From NCBI GenBank assembly GCA_017165825.1, contig CM029387.1, positions 4,596,435-4,660,434 of the forward strand: 64,000 nt of DNA. The letters run 5' to 3'. The notes under the pieces were generated by a model that saw nothing but the letters and a program-made list of their open reading frames with translations, had not been told where the DNA came from and did no database searches. Position 1 is the stretch's first letter. Each line of letters opens with the position of its first letter. Below are positions 10,620 to 21,479 of this stretch, piece after piece. Both the position numbers and the translations under genes were made by a program. The stretch comes from Hepsetus odoe. Taxonomy: Eukaryota; Chordata; Actinopteri; Characiformes; Hepsetidae.

Positions 10620-11500
10620 GACTTTGATGCCGCTCTTGCTGCTAAGGGCCTTGGTCGATTTCCGCCGCGCGATGCAGGAAGTGGTCTCCACCTCCTCCTG
10701 CCTCTGCGCCCGAACTGCCTTTCCTTTGCCATTGCTCGCTCTCTTGTTGCGGGTGGCCTCTTTGCATTCCTCTGGTGGACGCTGTAGTCGCATGCAGGGC
10801 GCTTGTGTGCGCTCGTGTTATGCGGGCGCGCTGGGGACGCCAGGCTGTCGCCAGAACACGGAAAGACGCGCTTGCTACCAACCTCTGTGGCATTCGCGCG
10901 GGTCGCGGTTCCTCTCGCTATCAGCTGCGCTACGCGCCGCTGGCGACTGTGGTTGCTGATACGGCGGCGTGGTGGCGCCGCATGTCGCGCGGTGCGCAGC
11001 GGGCTGAGCGCCGCGCTGTCGCTGCGCGCGCGCTGAGCGCCAGGCTGTCGCGCGTGCGCGCTGAGGTCGTGCTGCCGCCAGAACACTGAAAGCGCTTGCT
11101 ACCAACCCTTGTGGTGAATCGCGCTGGCCGGTTCCCGCCAGCGCAGCTGCACGCGACGCCTTTTCGATGATCGCGTTACTGGCGCTGGCGGCGCCCGCGC
11201 CTCTGGCGCTGAATCTCCTGACCGCGGCGCGCGTTGGCCTGCGCTCCGCTGCTGCTGAGGCGCTTTTGGCGCGGGTTGACGTGCCAGGGCCTGCTGGCGA
11301 GGCGCTGGCGCGCCGTGCTGGCGCTGTGCCTCGCTGAGGCGCTACGGCATGGCTGGACGCCTGTGCTTCCTCGCAAGGAGGCGCTTTTGCGGGCGCAAGG
11401 GGCGCTGCTCGCTAGCGCAACGCCAGCCTTCAACGGCCTCCCCGCCTTTCCATGTCGCAGGCGGAAACACGCGTCCAGCGTGGCGAGATAGCGCTGTGCC
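10620..11500. other. GC/CpG-rich interior of the LTR element
   Basis: Strikingly GC-rich with repeated GCGCTG, GGCGCC and GAGGCGCT words, in an otherwise AT-rich window. An imperfect tandem copy with offset about 224 nt links 10,839-10,945 to 11,039-11,170 (both contain CGCCAGGCTGTCG, CCAGAACAC and GCTTGCTACCAACC). Several overlapping long frames on both strands here follow from base composition, not evident coding. Confidence 0.55.
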
Positions 11501-11812
11501 TCTTTGTAGCCCGGAGATCAGCATCTGGGAACAAAGGCGAATTGATCCTCATAAGCTCGGGATCTGGGATGATATTTAGTGGGAGTAGCTACATCGCCCT
11601 CTTCAGACGGGCGCCTAGCCCCTTTGCCGCGGGCTACGCACCTGTCGCACTTACCCTCATCGTCCAGATGCTCGCGGGAGGTCCAGAGAAGACGCTTCTG
11701 CCCCCAGGTCCTCATCAGCTGCAGCGTCCGCCGACAGCACTCGCTGCCGCCCACAGCACGCACTCCTGCTCGCCCTCGTGGCTCGTGACGTCCAGGTACT
11801 GGCGGCTCATTC

Positions 11813-12328
11813 TGTAACGGTGGCGTGGTACCGAGGGACGCTTGTGGTCAGGAGCCAAGAGTTTAGGCAACAGAAGTTTATTACGACAGTGACAAAACAA
11901 ATAAGATATAGGGAACGGGACTGCAGTTCTACATATGAAACCCTATGACTGGTGAAACTGCAGTCTAGCCCTAGATACTAAGTGGTCTATATCAGGCACG
12001 TATACCTAGTCATAGACACCAAGTTTACACAAACGACACAAAGTTTACACAAACGACACAAAGTTTACACAAACGACACAAAGTTTACACAACCACCACC
12101 CGTTACGCGTAGGTTCGACCTACGACGAGTCGCATTTGTTCTGACTCACCGGGCTAAAGAGTCAGTCCCACGATGCACACCTGACTTTCGCAGGGGCTCA
12201 GGTGCGCTTAGTCAGAACAGAGCGCCTAGCGTACCCTACCTTATGTGACCGAGAGCGCCTCTAGCGTGCCCCAAAACACAACACACGTGACAGAGAGCGC
12301 TAGCGTAGCTCCACCAATACACGTGACA
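11813..12328 (-). repeat. 5' LTR of the 8.4-12.3 kb element
   Basis: 516-bp terminal repeat, TGTAACGGTGGCGTGGTACC to ACACGTGACA. It contains a small internal tandem amplification of AGTTTACACAAACGACACAA (about 12,020-12,090, three to four copies), which accounts for part of its extra length over the other LTR. Confidence 0.7.
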
Positions 12329-12333
12329 CTCAT

Positions 12334-13190
12334 CTACTGAGTCTTCCTTTTGTGTTACATTAATGTTGTATCCTATTTTACCACATAACATTTAACATTT
12401 AATATCATAAATATTTAAAAATATCATGTTCAGGTCTCTACTGCTGTCCATTTATCACTCTTTTCTTTCTGTGTGTATGTAGTGATGAGGGTGTTGGTCA
12501 GGCATGTGCATGTTAAAAGTTCATGGCACAGAAAAAAATGACAGCTAATTTCTTACTATAACAATCTGCTTTCTGGGCCTTTACTGGGTAAATATGATCT
12601 GTAATCTATATAAACTCCAGTCAAATACATCCAGATACAGCTCAGTGCCATCAGGTTTATCTCACACTCTTTCTCCAAGTGATCACTGAACAGGATCCAG
12701 TACCACCACAAGCATACTTTTATGGACTTTTTTTTTTGCAGAAATGATATTTAATGAATCTGGTGAGTCCAAAGTTTAAAGATTGGATCAGACAAGTGTT
12801 AGTTATGGTCCTTAAAAAGGGAAGGTTGTGTCATTCCAAAAAGGGAAGGGCTTTTAACAATAAAATTAAAATCAGCACAAACAACATTAGCATAATAAAT
12901 AAAAGTTTATTTTCTTCTGCTGATTGCATTGATTCCAGTGTTATGTAAAAGTTTAAAATAATGTCATGTTAAATGGCTATATTCATTTACAGAGGTTCTT
13001 TTAAAGCCCAAGACTTTTGGATTAAACTGAATACTTAAGCAGTAAACCTTGAGAGGGAGTGTTTCCATGAATAACATCAGCCTGTGATTTTAGCCAGTCT
13101 GTGAAGCAGCTCTCTAAAGCAGCAGGAGTTAGACAGCTAGATACAGTTACAGAAAAGATTATAATACAAGATTTATAATAAACTATATAT
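12334..13190. other. Spacer between tail-to-tail units P1 and M1
   Basis: No gene seen. The spacer matches those of the other P/M pairs (24,300-26,000, 35,300-37,080, 46,760-47,580). Its right part is the inverted counterpart of 8010-8290, for example ATTATAATCGTCTCTGTAAC versus TTACAGAAAAGATTATAAT. Confidence 0.55.
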
Positions 13191-13195
13191 TTAGT

Positions 13196-13421
13196 GGCAG
13201 CGGTGGCCTAGTGGTTAGGGCGTTAGCCACATCAATGGAGGATCGGTTCCGAGAAGGTTGCCCTGAGGTGCCTTGAGCAAGGTGCTTGCCTCGGGCCACG
13301 CCCTCCCTGTGATGGGCTGGTGACCTGTCCAGGGTGTGTCCCCCGTCCTTCGCCATGTGTGCGCTGGGTTGGAATCCAGCGACCCAGCTTGGGAGAAGCA
13401 GCAGAAAATGGATGGATATAC
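13196..13421 (+). mobile_element. tRNA-derived SINE with 7-bp TSD
   Basis: Head GGTGGCCTAGTGGTTAGGGC, a B-box remnant GGATCGGTTCC, body CCTGTGATGGGCTGGTGACC, tail GCAGAAAATGGATGGATATA. Flanked by ATTTAGT at 13,189-13,195 and 13,422-13,428. The sister spacer at about 37,067-37,085 reads straight through (AAACTATATATTTAGTCTAT), an empty site. Confidence 0.75.
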
Positions 13422-13484
13422 ATTTAGTCTATTTACACAGACAACAGAGTAATCATATACTGATGTGTGTATCAACTTTAATGT

Positions 13485-13610
13485 GATGGCGATGATTTGG
13501 TTTTGTCTTGCTCTGACGTGGACGCATAACGAGACAGCATGATGATCAGAATGATGGAATAAATCACCGCTTTCAGTGAATACACAGAAAACAGCAGCAG
13601 GAGAACATAC
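13485..13610 (-). pseudogene. SLAM-like transmembrane exon, broken (unit M1)
   Basis: Minus-strand text GTGATTTATTCCATCATTCT and GATCATCATGCTGTCTCG identifies the exon. The acceptor GTGTAG|AG has become TTGTATGT, and single-base indels break the frame. Confidence 0.6.
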
Positions 13611-14204
13611 AATCTCAAACACACAGAACAAACCCATAATAAATACAGTGAACATAAATCACTTAGTTTATCATCTGTTCTATACAACAAACACAAATTG
13701 ACATGTATCACTCAAAACTCTAATCTCTCTAGTAATGTTTAAATTATTATAAATCACATTTAAATCTGTGTTCATATAATAACAGCCACTAGTCAGACTA
13801 GAAAATGTATTCTATTCTTTTATTCTATATTATTTAAGTTCAAACTGTTTACAGCAGTGTCTCTAGACTCCCCTCCTCCAACTCTTACCCCTCCTCCCAC
13901 TCTTCCTGAGGTCAAATCCTCAATTGAATAAAGTCCTTCTGCAGCGAGGCTGTCATTTCTATTTTCAGACATTTGATAAGAGACGGCTCCTTTTGTTACA
14001 CAACTCGTTTGCTTTGCATTCTGGGCCTAAACGACCAGAAAAATTACTTTTTGAAGAAATGCTACTAAATGAAGCTGCTTAAATCCAGCAAGAGTATTCA
14101 AAGATCCAATGGACTGGGGCCATGTCACAAAACAGGGCCAGAGCCCTCTACCAGATGCACAATCAAGTGTTATCTTTTGTGTTTGTACTCCTGTGTGTCT
14201 GTAG

Positions 14205-14250
<46 letters not shown>
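14205..14250. repeat. (TG)n microsatellite, donor side of M1 C2 exon
   Basis: TG run on the plus strand ending GTGTGTATACACAC, directly after the exon donor on the transcribed strand. Confidence 0.85.
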
Positions 14251-14253
<3 letters not shown>

Positions 14254-14508
14254 CACACTTCTTATCGCATAGTAGTCTTTAGAGCTCCCATCTCAAATGT
14301 CCTTCTTTCCAGCTGACTGCTGCTATGGTTACAGATGATGGAGTGATGGAGGGAAGCACCACATGCAGGTGATGCCACTTTTTTCTCGGTGAAATTTCTG
14401 AATACAGCTGAGCTGAGAGAAAGGCCCACACTGCAGGTGAGAGTGATGTTACAGATGGTCATTGCTCACCTGTGAGTAAGGACTGGAGCCCACTGGATCA
14501 AAGCCACA
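14251..14508 (-). pseudogene. SLAM-like Ig C2 exon, broken (unit M1)
   Basis: Minus-strand remnants of the four-cysteine domain (ACCATCTGTAACATCACTCT, then the CAGCTGTATTCAG area) with frame breaks. It is bracketed by a (TG)n tract at 14,205-14,250 and a (CA)n tract at 14,515-14,569 on the plus strand. Confidence 0.55.
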
Positions 14509-14513
14509 CTACG

Positions 14514-14514
<1 letters not shown>

Positions 14515-14553
<39 letters not shown>

Positions 14554-14569
14554 ACACACACACACACAG
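14515..14569. repeat. (CA)n microsatellite, acceptor side of M1 C2 exon
   Basis: CA run with a TTGA interruption, just upstream of the exon on the transcribed minus strand. Confidence 0.85.
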
Positions 14570-15138
14570 ATGCAATCTCTCTTCCCTCTAAAGTTGTCAA
14601 TAATTTTGAATTAGAATAACAAGAGACATTTAGCTTCTGAGTTTCATTTTGAGTTTCTTGGATTGCTTCTTTAAAATTTTTGTCCATTGTCCATTACCTG
14701 TATTTATCAATTCAATTTTTATTTCATTAAATTACTTACATTTTGATTTTAACTATTTTTTATACAAGTATTAAATGTTTTAAAAATAAATTAAATAAAG
14801 GTTTTACCGTAGTAACGCTTACTTCAATTATATTACACCATTAACACCATTACTGACCAGTTTTAACTTAATTTTCTTTGCAGAGCTTCATGTATTTCTT
14901 TCTCGTTAAATGTTTATACAGTAACATTAAAAAAAACTGTATTATACTTAACATTACACTAATTTCTTTGAAAATAATCTATTTTCATGACTATCTGTGC
15001 TACTTTCTGTGTAAGACTCAGACTTCCACAGCATGTTTGAATGTACAAATACAGGAAGGAACAGAACACAGCATTTTAAATAACAGTGTTGAGTCAGAAC
15101 TGCATTTTCCTCTCCACTGAACGTATGTTCCTGTAAGA

Positions 15139-15301
15139 CTCCACTAAACACAGTGAGTGTGTGTTCAGCAACATCTGTCTCCTCTTTTCACAACCGCTTT
15201 AGCTTCATACAGTCCACTATCAGCCTCTCTGCAGGTTTTCAGGGTCAGACTGGTAGGTTCCACTTCATTAAACTCCACTCTGTCTTTATAACTTTATAAC
15301 T
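15139..15301 (-). pseudogene. SLAM-like Ig V exon, truncated (unit M1)
   Basis: Only the 3' half remains, up to the stretch for TYSLTLKNLQ-like residues. The 5' half is replaced by flanking intron sequence after a repeated TTATAACTTTATAACTTT. The donor TTTGGTGAGTC is changed to TTTAGTGGAGTC. It cannot splice or fold as a V domain. Confidence 0.6.
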
Positions 15302-15339
15302 TTTTTTGTTACATTTATTTAGAAATATAAGAAAATGAA

Positions 15340-15545
15340 AAGTGAATGAAATGAAAGTGAAACAGCACAACACACAGTGAACTATAATGAAATGCAGCCT
15401 CTGTGTTTAACCCCTAAACACACGTGCAGCCCGGGGCAGGTATTTAAAGCACCCGGGGAGCAGTTATGGAGCTGGTACTTTGCAGCTGCAACCTAATGGT
15501 CTGGGATTTGAACCCACAACCTTCTGATCCTGGGACCATGTTCAC
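15340..15545 (-). mobile_element. tRNA-derived SINE copy
   Basis: Minus copy of the 3899-4155 family: tail GAAAGTGAAACAGCACAACA, B-box region GGGATTTGAACCCAC. The same insertion lies at 27,890-28,085 and 39,255-39,455, so it was present before the array amplified. Confidence 0.6.
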
Positions 15546-16228
15546 ACTAGACCCTTACGAACCGTTTGCTGTAAACACTTTTTAAATGAGTTTTAAGCAC
15601 AGGAGAAAAATCCTTAATTTATCCAAAAACTAAACCTTAACAGAGGAGGTTCTAGTATTGATGGAGGTCCGCCCCATCGAGGACGCTCTCCTCCAGGAGT
15701 TTTCTCTGCTGCATTTCTTCCATATTCAGGGTTTCTGGTGTTTTTGTCAAGGAGCAGTGTGGATCAGACTTCACCAAATAGTACTCTAATGTGGACTTGC
15801 CTTTTCCTGCATTAGGAACTTCTTTTTCTTGAAATGTGAAATGATGTCATTTATCATCATGTTTATATCACTCTGTTCACAAGCGCCTTGTCAGGAGGTT
15901 CTTCTAAACATTCTGGCACTCTGCATAATCCAACAAACAATGAAATCATTCTTACATTTGATCTGAACAACTGAGTTATAAAAGAAGCCTGTGTTTATTC
16001 AGCTCATCTTCCGTTATAAAGATCAGGTGTGGAACAGTAAGGAGAATAAATCCATTTCAGTTTGTCACTAACAGATATCGAGTAAAGAAAGAAGGTTTAA
16101 CAGTAAAATCTGATTCAGCAGATCATCACCACATGCAAACCTCAAACTCTCTTCTGTTTATCAGACCTGACTCAGTACCTGTACTTCATCAATAATCTAC
16201 TCTATAGTGATGATCAGGGAATGTTTAC

Positions 16229-16271
16229 CAGTGATTGAGATCAACGTGGAGAAAACAAAGATCAGTTTCAT
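16229..16271 (-). CDS. SLAM-like signal-peptide exon (unit M1)
   Basis: The leader is intact, MKLIFVFSTLISIT, with donor GTAAAC and phase 1. The upstream ATG present in M0 has become ATT, leaving one start. The unit's V, C2 and transmembrane exons are broken, so this leader probably belongs to a pseudogene. Confidence 0.5.
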
Positions 16272-16479
16272 CGCAATCGCAGAGTGAATGAGTGACTTCA
16301 TCTTTTGCACTGAAGGAGGAAACCTTAAAAAACTCCACACTTCCACACACTGGCTCAACTTCTGCAGGAATGATTACAAGTAAAAACACTTTTCTACACA
16401 AAAAGAAATCAATTTTAAAGAGCTGACTTAATTATTGACATGCATAACAGAAGCCAAACAAACAGATCTATTTTGACAA

Positions 16480-16680
16480 GGACGCTGATATCCTTCCATC
16501 CATCCATCCATCCATAAATCCATCCATCTGTATCCCAACCAAGCTAGTAGGGGTGCTGGAGATTTTCCCAGCCTTCACTGCGTAAAATGTGGAGAAACAC
16601 ACTAGGCAGGTTGCTACTGCATTGTAGGACATATTCTTTTATTCATTATTTATTATTGATTTAATGACATTTTTATGGCC
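16480..16680. repeat. ATCC-tract repeat upstream of unit M1
   Basis: Copy of the 1466-1750 repeat with a short (ATCC)n tract (16,495-16,516), then GTGCTGGAGATTTTCCCAG. Confidence 0.6.
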
Positions 16681-16689
16681 CATGTATTT

Positions 16690-17700
16690 TATAACTCTTT
16701 CAATTGCTGGTTACATCTCACATCTCACAAAGGAGTTTATACAGAAGTTTGAGAGTAAAATAATAAATATCAAAGTCCAGGAGAGTATATGATATTAATG
16801 TTGGTAAACCATTAGCACTTTTTAAAATCAGCCTCCTAAATATCAGTTAATATCACCAATACCCAAACATGGTAATAAGCTGAACTAATGAGTCATGGTT
16901 GCTGTGGTTAGAAGACATGCAAGAGTGGCAGTAAAGTGGATTTTTTTCATGATAACATACAGTGTGTGGAGATCTAGTCTCCCTCCACTCACCAACTTTA
17001 ATGCGTTTGTTGGTATTTTTTATTGTTAATGTTTTATGTTGTGTATAGCTAATCATTATAACTAATGCTTTCTGCTTCCCTGCTGTTTCTCCTGTCTGGC
17101 CATTTCATCTGTTGTAACAAATATCACACTTTATTCTGTTATTTGTTATTTACTCCTGATCGCATTGCCATTTCATGTTTCTCATTATTTCTGGTGATTT
17201 CTGGCAAATCAAATGAATGTTGTTTTATTGGAATCAGTCTGTAAAGTGTCAGAGCCCACTTTACTGAGCTGTACTGAGTTTATTGCTTAGTTCCCAGTGT
17301 GAGTAGTTGTTTTGTTTGCTGATGACAAAATGACAGGTTGGAAAATATGATGGAGACTCGCTCTCACACTGAATTAGCTCAGATGAACTTCTGTGAATGT
17401 TAATGTGTTAAAAGAGACAATTTGTCAGTAGCAGGAAGTAGGCTCGGGGGTAAGGAGTAAACTGAGCCTCATTACGCAAAACGAAACAGGAACTGAACAG
17501 AGAGCTGGACTATAATCATGAACACTGAGAACTAGAACATGTAGAAGAAAATGGAGAACGAGCAAACAGGGAATTACAGACAGAAGGCACTGACAAGCTA
17601 CAGTGAACAACAGCTGTAAATTCAAACAACAACACACACAGAGCTACACAGCAGGACACCTGGACACAGGAGGCACCGCTATCCTCACCAGGTTTATAGG
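16690..17700. other. No gene seen; array spacer
   Basis: Matches 29,640-30,130 and 43,480-43,930 plus 44,180-44,560. No supported coding sequence. Confidence 0.5.
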
Positions 17701-17889
17701 TAAAGCTATTTACAGCACACACAGAGCAGTGATGGGGACAGCACCTTGCTCAAAGGTACCTCGGGGCAACCTACTGGTCTTAATGGTGCTTTAGGGATGT
17801 AGGCATCTCCAGGGCTTGCCACTGCCTCTGACAACCTTTTATATAATAAAATAAATCTGAATTTAACTAAAGAAACTAAGTAAGAGCCG

Positions 17890-18000
17890 TCCAAGTACTG
17901 TCTTCTTCTTTTTCTTTTGGCTGCTCCTGTTTAGGGTCGCCACAGTGGATCAATCGTCTCCATTTCTTATGGTCCTCTGCATCTTCCTGCTGCCATCCAA
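17890..18000 (-). mobile_element. LINE 3' end (antisense)
   Basis: Minus-strand reading gives EEDAE..KKWRRLIHCGDP, then the 3' end GACCCTAAACAGGAGCAGCC. This is the C-terminus and 3' end of the same RT-type LINE as 49,867-51,840. Sister copy at 44,770-44,860. Confidence 0.55.
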
Positions 18001-18114
18001 GTACTGGAGTGATTATTTTGTTTTTTAGCCCTGACTGATGTAATGAGTATCTTTTCATTTCTTAAACAACCATGTCGAAAGGGTGACATCCAGTGGTCAA
18101 GAAAAAGATGTTAT

Positions 18115-18500
18115 GCTGTTTCAGAAGGATCACAGTATTGGCCTGCATCAGGCAGAGGAAACAACTAAGGAGCTTGCTGAAACTACTAAAATTTCATTAA
18201 GAATGGCATTTATAATGTCTTAAAGACTTCTTGGCACGACTGAAATCCTGAAGGAAGGAATGTAGATCGGGAACAAACTCAAAGCATTGTGATCAGAGGT
18301 CATTTAACTATTTGATGAAATGAAATCATAAAAAATCAACAGCAGAACTCACTGCCATGAACTGAAAGAACTGGGACTAAACAGCTTTGAAGACTCAAGA
18401 GGTTTAATTTCAGTTTACTAGTGTGTGGAAGATTGGAACTCTCAGAACAAAGGAAAAAGGTCATGTGGTCTGATGGCCCAGACTTACGCCGACACTGCAA
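18115..18500 (+). mobile_element. Tc1-like transposase remnant
   Basis: Contains GGATCACAGTATTGGCCTGC, AACAACTAAGGAGCT, AAAAAATCAACAGCAGAACTC and GTCATGTGGTCTGATG, recognisable pieces of a fish Tc1-type transposase gene, with deletions and stops. Sister copy at 44,965-45,345. Confidence 0.6.
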
Positions 18501-18639
18501 ACTGAAAATGTTTCTGAGATATAAGGGCACAACTCTGAACTGCATTTCCAAAGATCTGTACAGACAGCATGTCACATCAAATTACCTATCAAAGCACAAA
18601 ACACTAGCACAGCAAATACAATCACTTTTGAGTTAAAAA

Positions 18640-19060
18640 GAAAAAAAGACGAGCTAAGGAGCAGCATAGGTTCAGCTGGAGAGTAGACACAGCTCTATCA
18701 GAGTATTTAGAAATCCCAGTAAACTCTGTTAAAACATGTATGTCTTCAAGATGAAGGAATACAGCACAGTGTTCAGTATCCAGTGATCTAACAGCAGAGG
18801 ATGGCAGTGGATCTACAACAAAGAATAAAACATCATGTATAAATACTTTACACTGATCTCATAAATACTTACTATAAATAACCAAGAAAAAAAATCAACT
18901 TCATATACGATAGAAAGTGACAAAGTGCGACTATTTTGCTGCTGTACTAAAGCAGAAACTTAATATCTGTGTGCTTTATTTGTGTTATTTTGGGATTTTT
19001 TAAAATAAATAACTAGTATTTTCATTTGCACGCTTTTCCACTATCGATCGATTTTGACCA
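18640..19060. other. No gene seen
   Basis: AT-rich spacer without supported features. Confidence 0.5.
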
Positions 19061-19076
19061 TAAAGAATCTAAATCA

Positions 19077-19290
19077 TTTACATTTACATTTACGGCATTT
19101 AGCAGACGCTCTTATCCAGAGCGACTTACATGTCCTAATTACAAATGACAAATGTCCTCTGAGCAACTTGAGGTTAAGGGTCTTGCCTAGGGACCCAGTG
19201 GTGGTAGTGCTGGAGGTGGGATTCGAACCGGGGACCTCTTGATCCAGAGTTCCATAACCAAGTACCCTAGCACTAGACCACCGCCACCCC
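19077..19290 (-). mobile_element. tRNA-derived SINE with TGTAAATG tail and TSD
   Basis: On the minus strand: head GGTGGCGGTGGTCTAGTGCT, B-box GGTTCGAATCCCAC, tail TGTAAATGTAAATG. Flanked by AAATCA at 19,071-19,076 and 19,291-19,296. Same family as 41,879-42,080. Confidence 0.75.
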
Positions 19291-19564
19291 AAATCACTTC
19301 GAAAAGAACTAAAAATGTGTTAGTGCAATTTCATACTAATGTCATTACATGACAAAGATAATGAAAATCAATGAACAGAGAAGAGAGGGAGAGGACGGAG
19401 AAAAGTGTGTGTTGGAGTGTGACGCCCATGATGGAGAGCCATCGAGACAAGGATGGTTTTATTGAGTTAAAATGGTTTAATGCTCTCTGAATTATATTCA
19501 CATCGCATGAGCTTCAGTTCATTGTGCACATAAACAGTCACTACAAATCTCCTTTAATGGGCTA

Positions 19565-19808
19565 TCCATCCATCCATCCATTATCTGCCGCTTGTCCCAA
19601 ACGCCTGGGGAGCAGTCCAATCCAGCACACAGGGCAAGGACGGGGGACGCACCCTGAACAGGTCGCCAGCCCATCGCAGGGTGGAGCGGGACGGGGACGG
19701 CACCTTGCTCAAGGGTACCTCAGGGCAACCCATGGGGAAGGGGTTCGAACCCCCGATCCACCGATCACGTAGGCCAACGCCCTAACCACTAGGCCACCGC
19801 TGCCCCTT
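19565..19808 (-). mobile_element. tRNA-derived SINE with GGATGGAT tail
   Basis: Head on the minus strand GGGGCAGCGGTGGCCTAGTG, B-box GGGGGTTCGAACCCC, body CCTGCGATGGGCTGGCGACC, tail AATGGATGGATGGATGGATA. Full-length in appearance. Not a tRNA gene. Confidence 0.75.
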
Positions 19809-20142
19809 TGCAGCCGGCCACTTTACTATTTTATACTTGAGTGAAGAAGCTGACTACTTCAGTTTCCAATTTGTTGAATATTTTTCTCAAAGGTTTCGAC
19901 TTTAAGGAAAAGTGCACTTCTGCCATCCTCAAATAGGACTTCAATTTTTAATTTGCTGCTAGAATCAGGTTACAGACTGGGGTATATTCATCGAAAAGGG
20001 TGAATAATATAGAGGTCTGATTATTGTCCAGGCATGCTTGGCCAGATTTTAAAAAGAAAAGTAAATACATAAAAAAAGTATTTTTATATAAATTTATTCG
20101 GGTGGCACAGTTTTGCATCTGTGCGGAGTGTTCAGCACACAC

Positions 20143-20392
20143 CTTTATCTGTACTTGTTCTTCCATCCTCGCATAGCCTCCTTCCGGCTAAGCATGTTGC
20201 TATGGTTACAGGTGATGATGTCATTTGTATAATACAAGGAAAGGACCATGCCTCTAGATGATGACACTTCACTCTCACAGGTTTCATGATCACAGCTGGA
20301 GCTGATAGAGAGGTCATGAACACTGCAGGTGAGAGTGATGTTGCAGGTATCATTGCTTTGCAGCAGAGCAAGGACTGGAGTTTCCACTGGAT
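20143..20392 (-). pseudogene. Second-subtype Ig C2 exon (type 2a)
   Basis: Acceptor CACATCAG is followed by an open frame: DPVETPVLALLQSNDTCNIT, LTCSVHDLSISSSCDHETC, then IITCNHSNMLSRKEAM. It keeps six cysteines, including the two pairs expected in a CD2-family second domain, and is clearly diverged from the main C2 exons. A TAA falls 2 nt before the donor (AAAG|GTGTGT). Comparison with the sister exon (30,818-31,056) shows a one-base deletion after the RKEAM codons that creates this stop. No transmembrane exon follows on the minus strand. It may be a pseudogene, a soluble form, or an intact exon with a sequencing error. Confidence 0.5.
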
Positions 20393-20399
20393 CTGATGT

Positions 20400-20519
<120 letters not shown>

Positions 20520-20814
20520 CACACTTTGAAAGTTGCATAACTAAATTATTTCACAATAAATGTCTTTCACATCTGTCTTTCATGATCTTTTAATATTTAA
20601 TTTTTCATGATTTCTGTACAAAGCAAATTCTTGCATGAGCCAACTTAAATTTACAAATATGACCTATATGCTATAGGATCGCTTACAGTATGTAAATCGT
20701 GGTTCTTTTCTTTTCTGTGAGTTTGCATGTTCTCCCTATATCTGCATCAATTCTCCCACAGGTCCAACATCTTCACAATTGCCAAACAGGTGGGACTGAA
20801 GATGCTACACTGAC

Positions 20815-21055
20815 TGTGTGAATCATGGTCAAGGCTGTGAGCGCCCAAGACTCACTAATGCATGAGGGGAGTGCAAGCTAGTGCCTCGGCTCTGATCCTG
20901 CACAGAAGAACCACTGCAGCAAAATTATGGGGCCAGCTGCAGACTATTCAGAATGCCCATGCTGTCCCTTCCACCCCTGACAGTGCCTTGGCATTAGACC
21001 CAAATCTAAACCATGGAGCAGTGGAAGAAGACTGCCTGAACTGATAAATCACATT
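20815..21055 (+). mobile_element. Tc1-like transposase remnant (second family)
   Basis: Contains ACAGAAGAACCACTGCAGCA, GCAGACTATTCAGAATGCCC and CCATGGAGCAGTGGAAGAAG, then a TAAATCACATTT stretch: a degraded Tc1/mariner transposase segment. Sister copy at 31,350-31,615. Confidence 0.6.
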
Positions 21056-21164
21056 TCAAACCTTAGATCTCAACAGCATGCACATTGTTAAATAAAGCGA
21101 TAGAACAGAGTGCAGCATTTGAATAAGGTCTGACTGATAATTCCTTCAGACTCACTCAAGCAAA

Positions 21165-21325
21165 CATGACAGTGTGTTCAACTGTGTACTTCGTGACCAG
21201 ACGCTTTCGCTTTCATACAGTCCACTATCAGTCTTCTCTGCAGGTTCTTCAGGTCAGACTGTAGGTTCCTATTAATCTCCCCACTTGTCTTTATAACTGG
21301 GGTAGAGTTTCAATACTTTATATTC
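21165..21325 (-). pseudogene. Second-subtype Ig V exon, truncated
   Basis: 3' half of a V exon (Lys-Asp region to HTV-type end), then sequence joining directly to the intron of a plus-strand unit at about 21,330-21,430. Frame broken by small deletions. The same junction is at 31,697-31,890. Confidence 0.55.
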
Positions 21326-21479
21326 TTTTAAATATTTTAAACATTTGTAAGTTCTATTTGTAGTCCTCTGTTTATATCAGAGTAAGTTATTAGTTACAGT
21401 AAAACTATTTTACTTGCTTGTAAAAATAGTTTGAAGATCAGAAATGAAACTTGAGGTTTTGAAATGGTTCAGTGAACAC

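Larger units (their letters stand above)
8406..12328 (-). mobile_element. LTR retroelement with 5-bp TSD, apparently non-autonomous
   Basis: Direct terminal repeats at 8406-8842 and 11,813-12,328 both begin TGTAACG and end in GACA (TG...CA when read either way). They are flanked by the perfect duplication CTCAT at 8401-8405 and 12,329-12,333. Polyadenylation-type TTTATT on the plus strand suggests minus transcription. The roughly 3-kb interior is GC-rich. Just inside the 5' LTR an ATG opens MSRQYLDVTSHEGEQECVL, a gag-like start that soon hits a stop. I see no reverse transcriptase, protease or integrase motif. The LTRs differ by many indels (437 versus 516 bp), so it is not young or the sequence is inaccurate. 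Its superfamily is not assigned. Confidence 0.7.

Noticed and set aside
10613..11817. Many overlapping 80-157-codon open frames on both strands
   Set aside because: High GC leaves few stop codons; no domain, and frames overlap in all phases.
19565..19808. tRNA genes at A/B-box sequences (also 3899, 13,196, 41,879, 43,932)
   Set aside because: They are heads of SINEs with long bodies and TSDs, and I see no intact cloverleaf.
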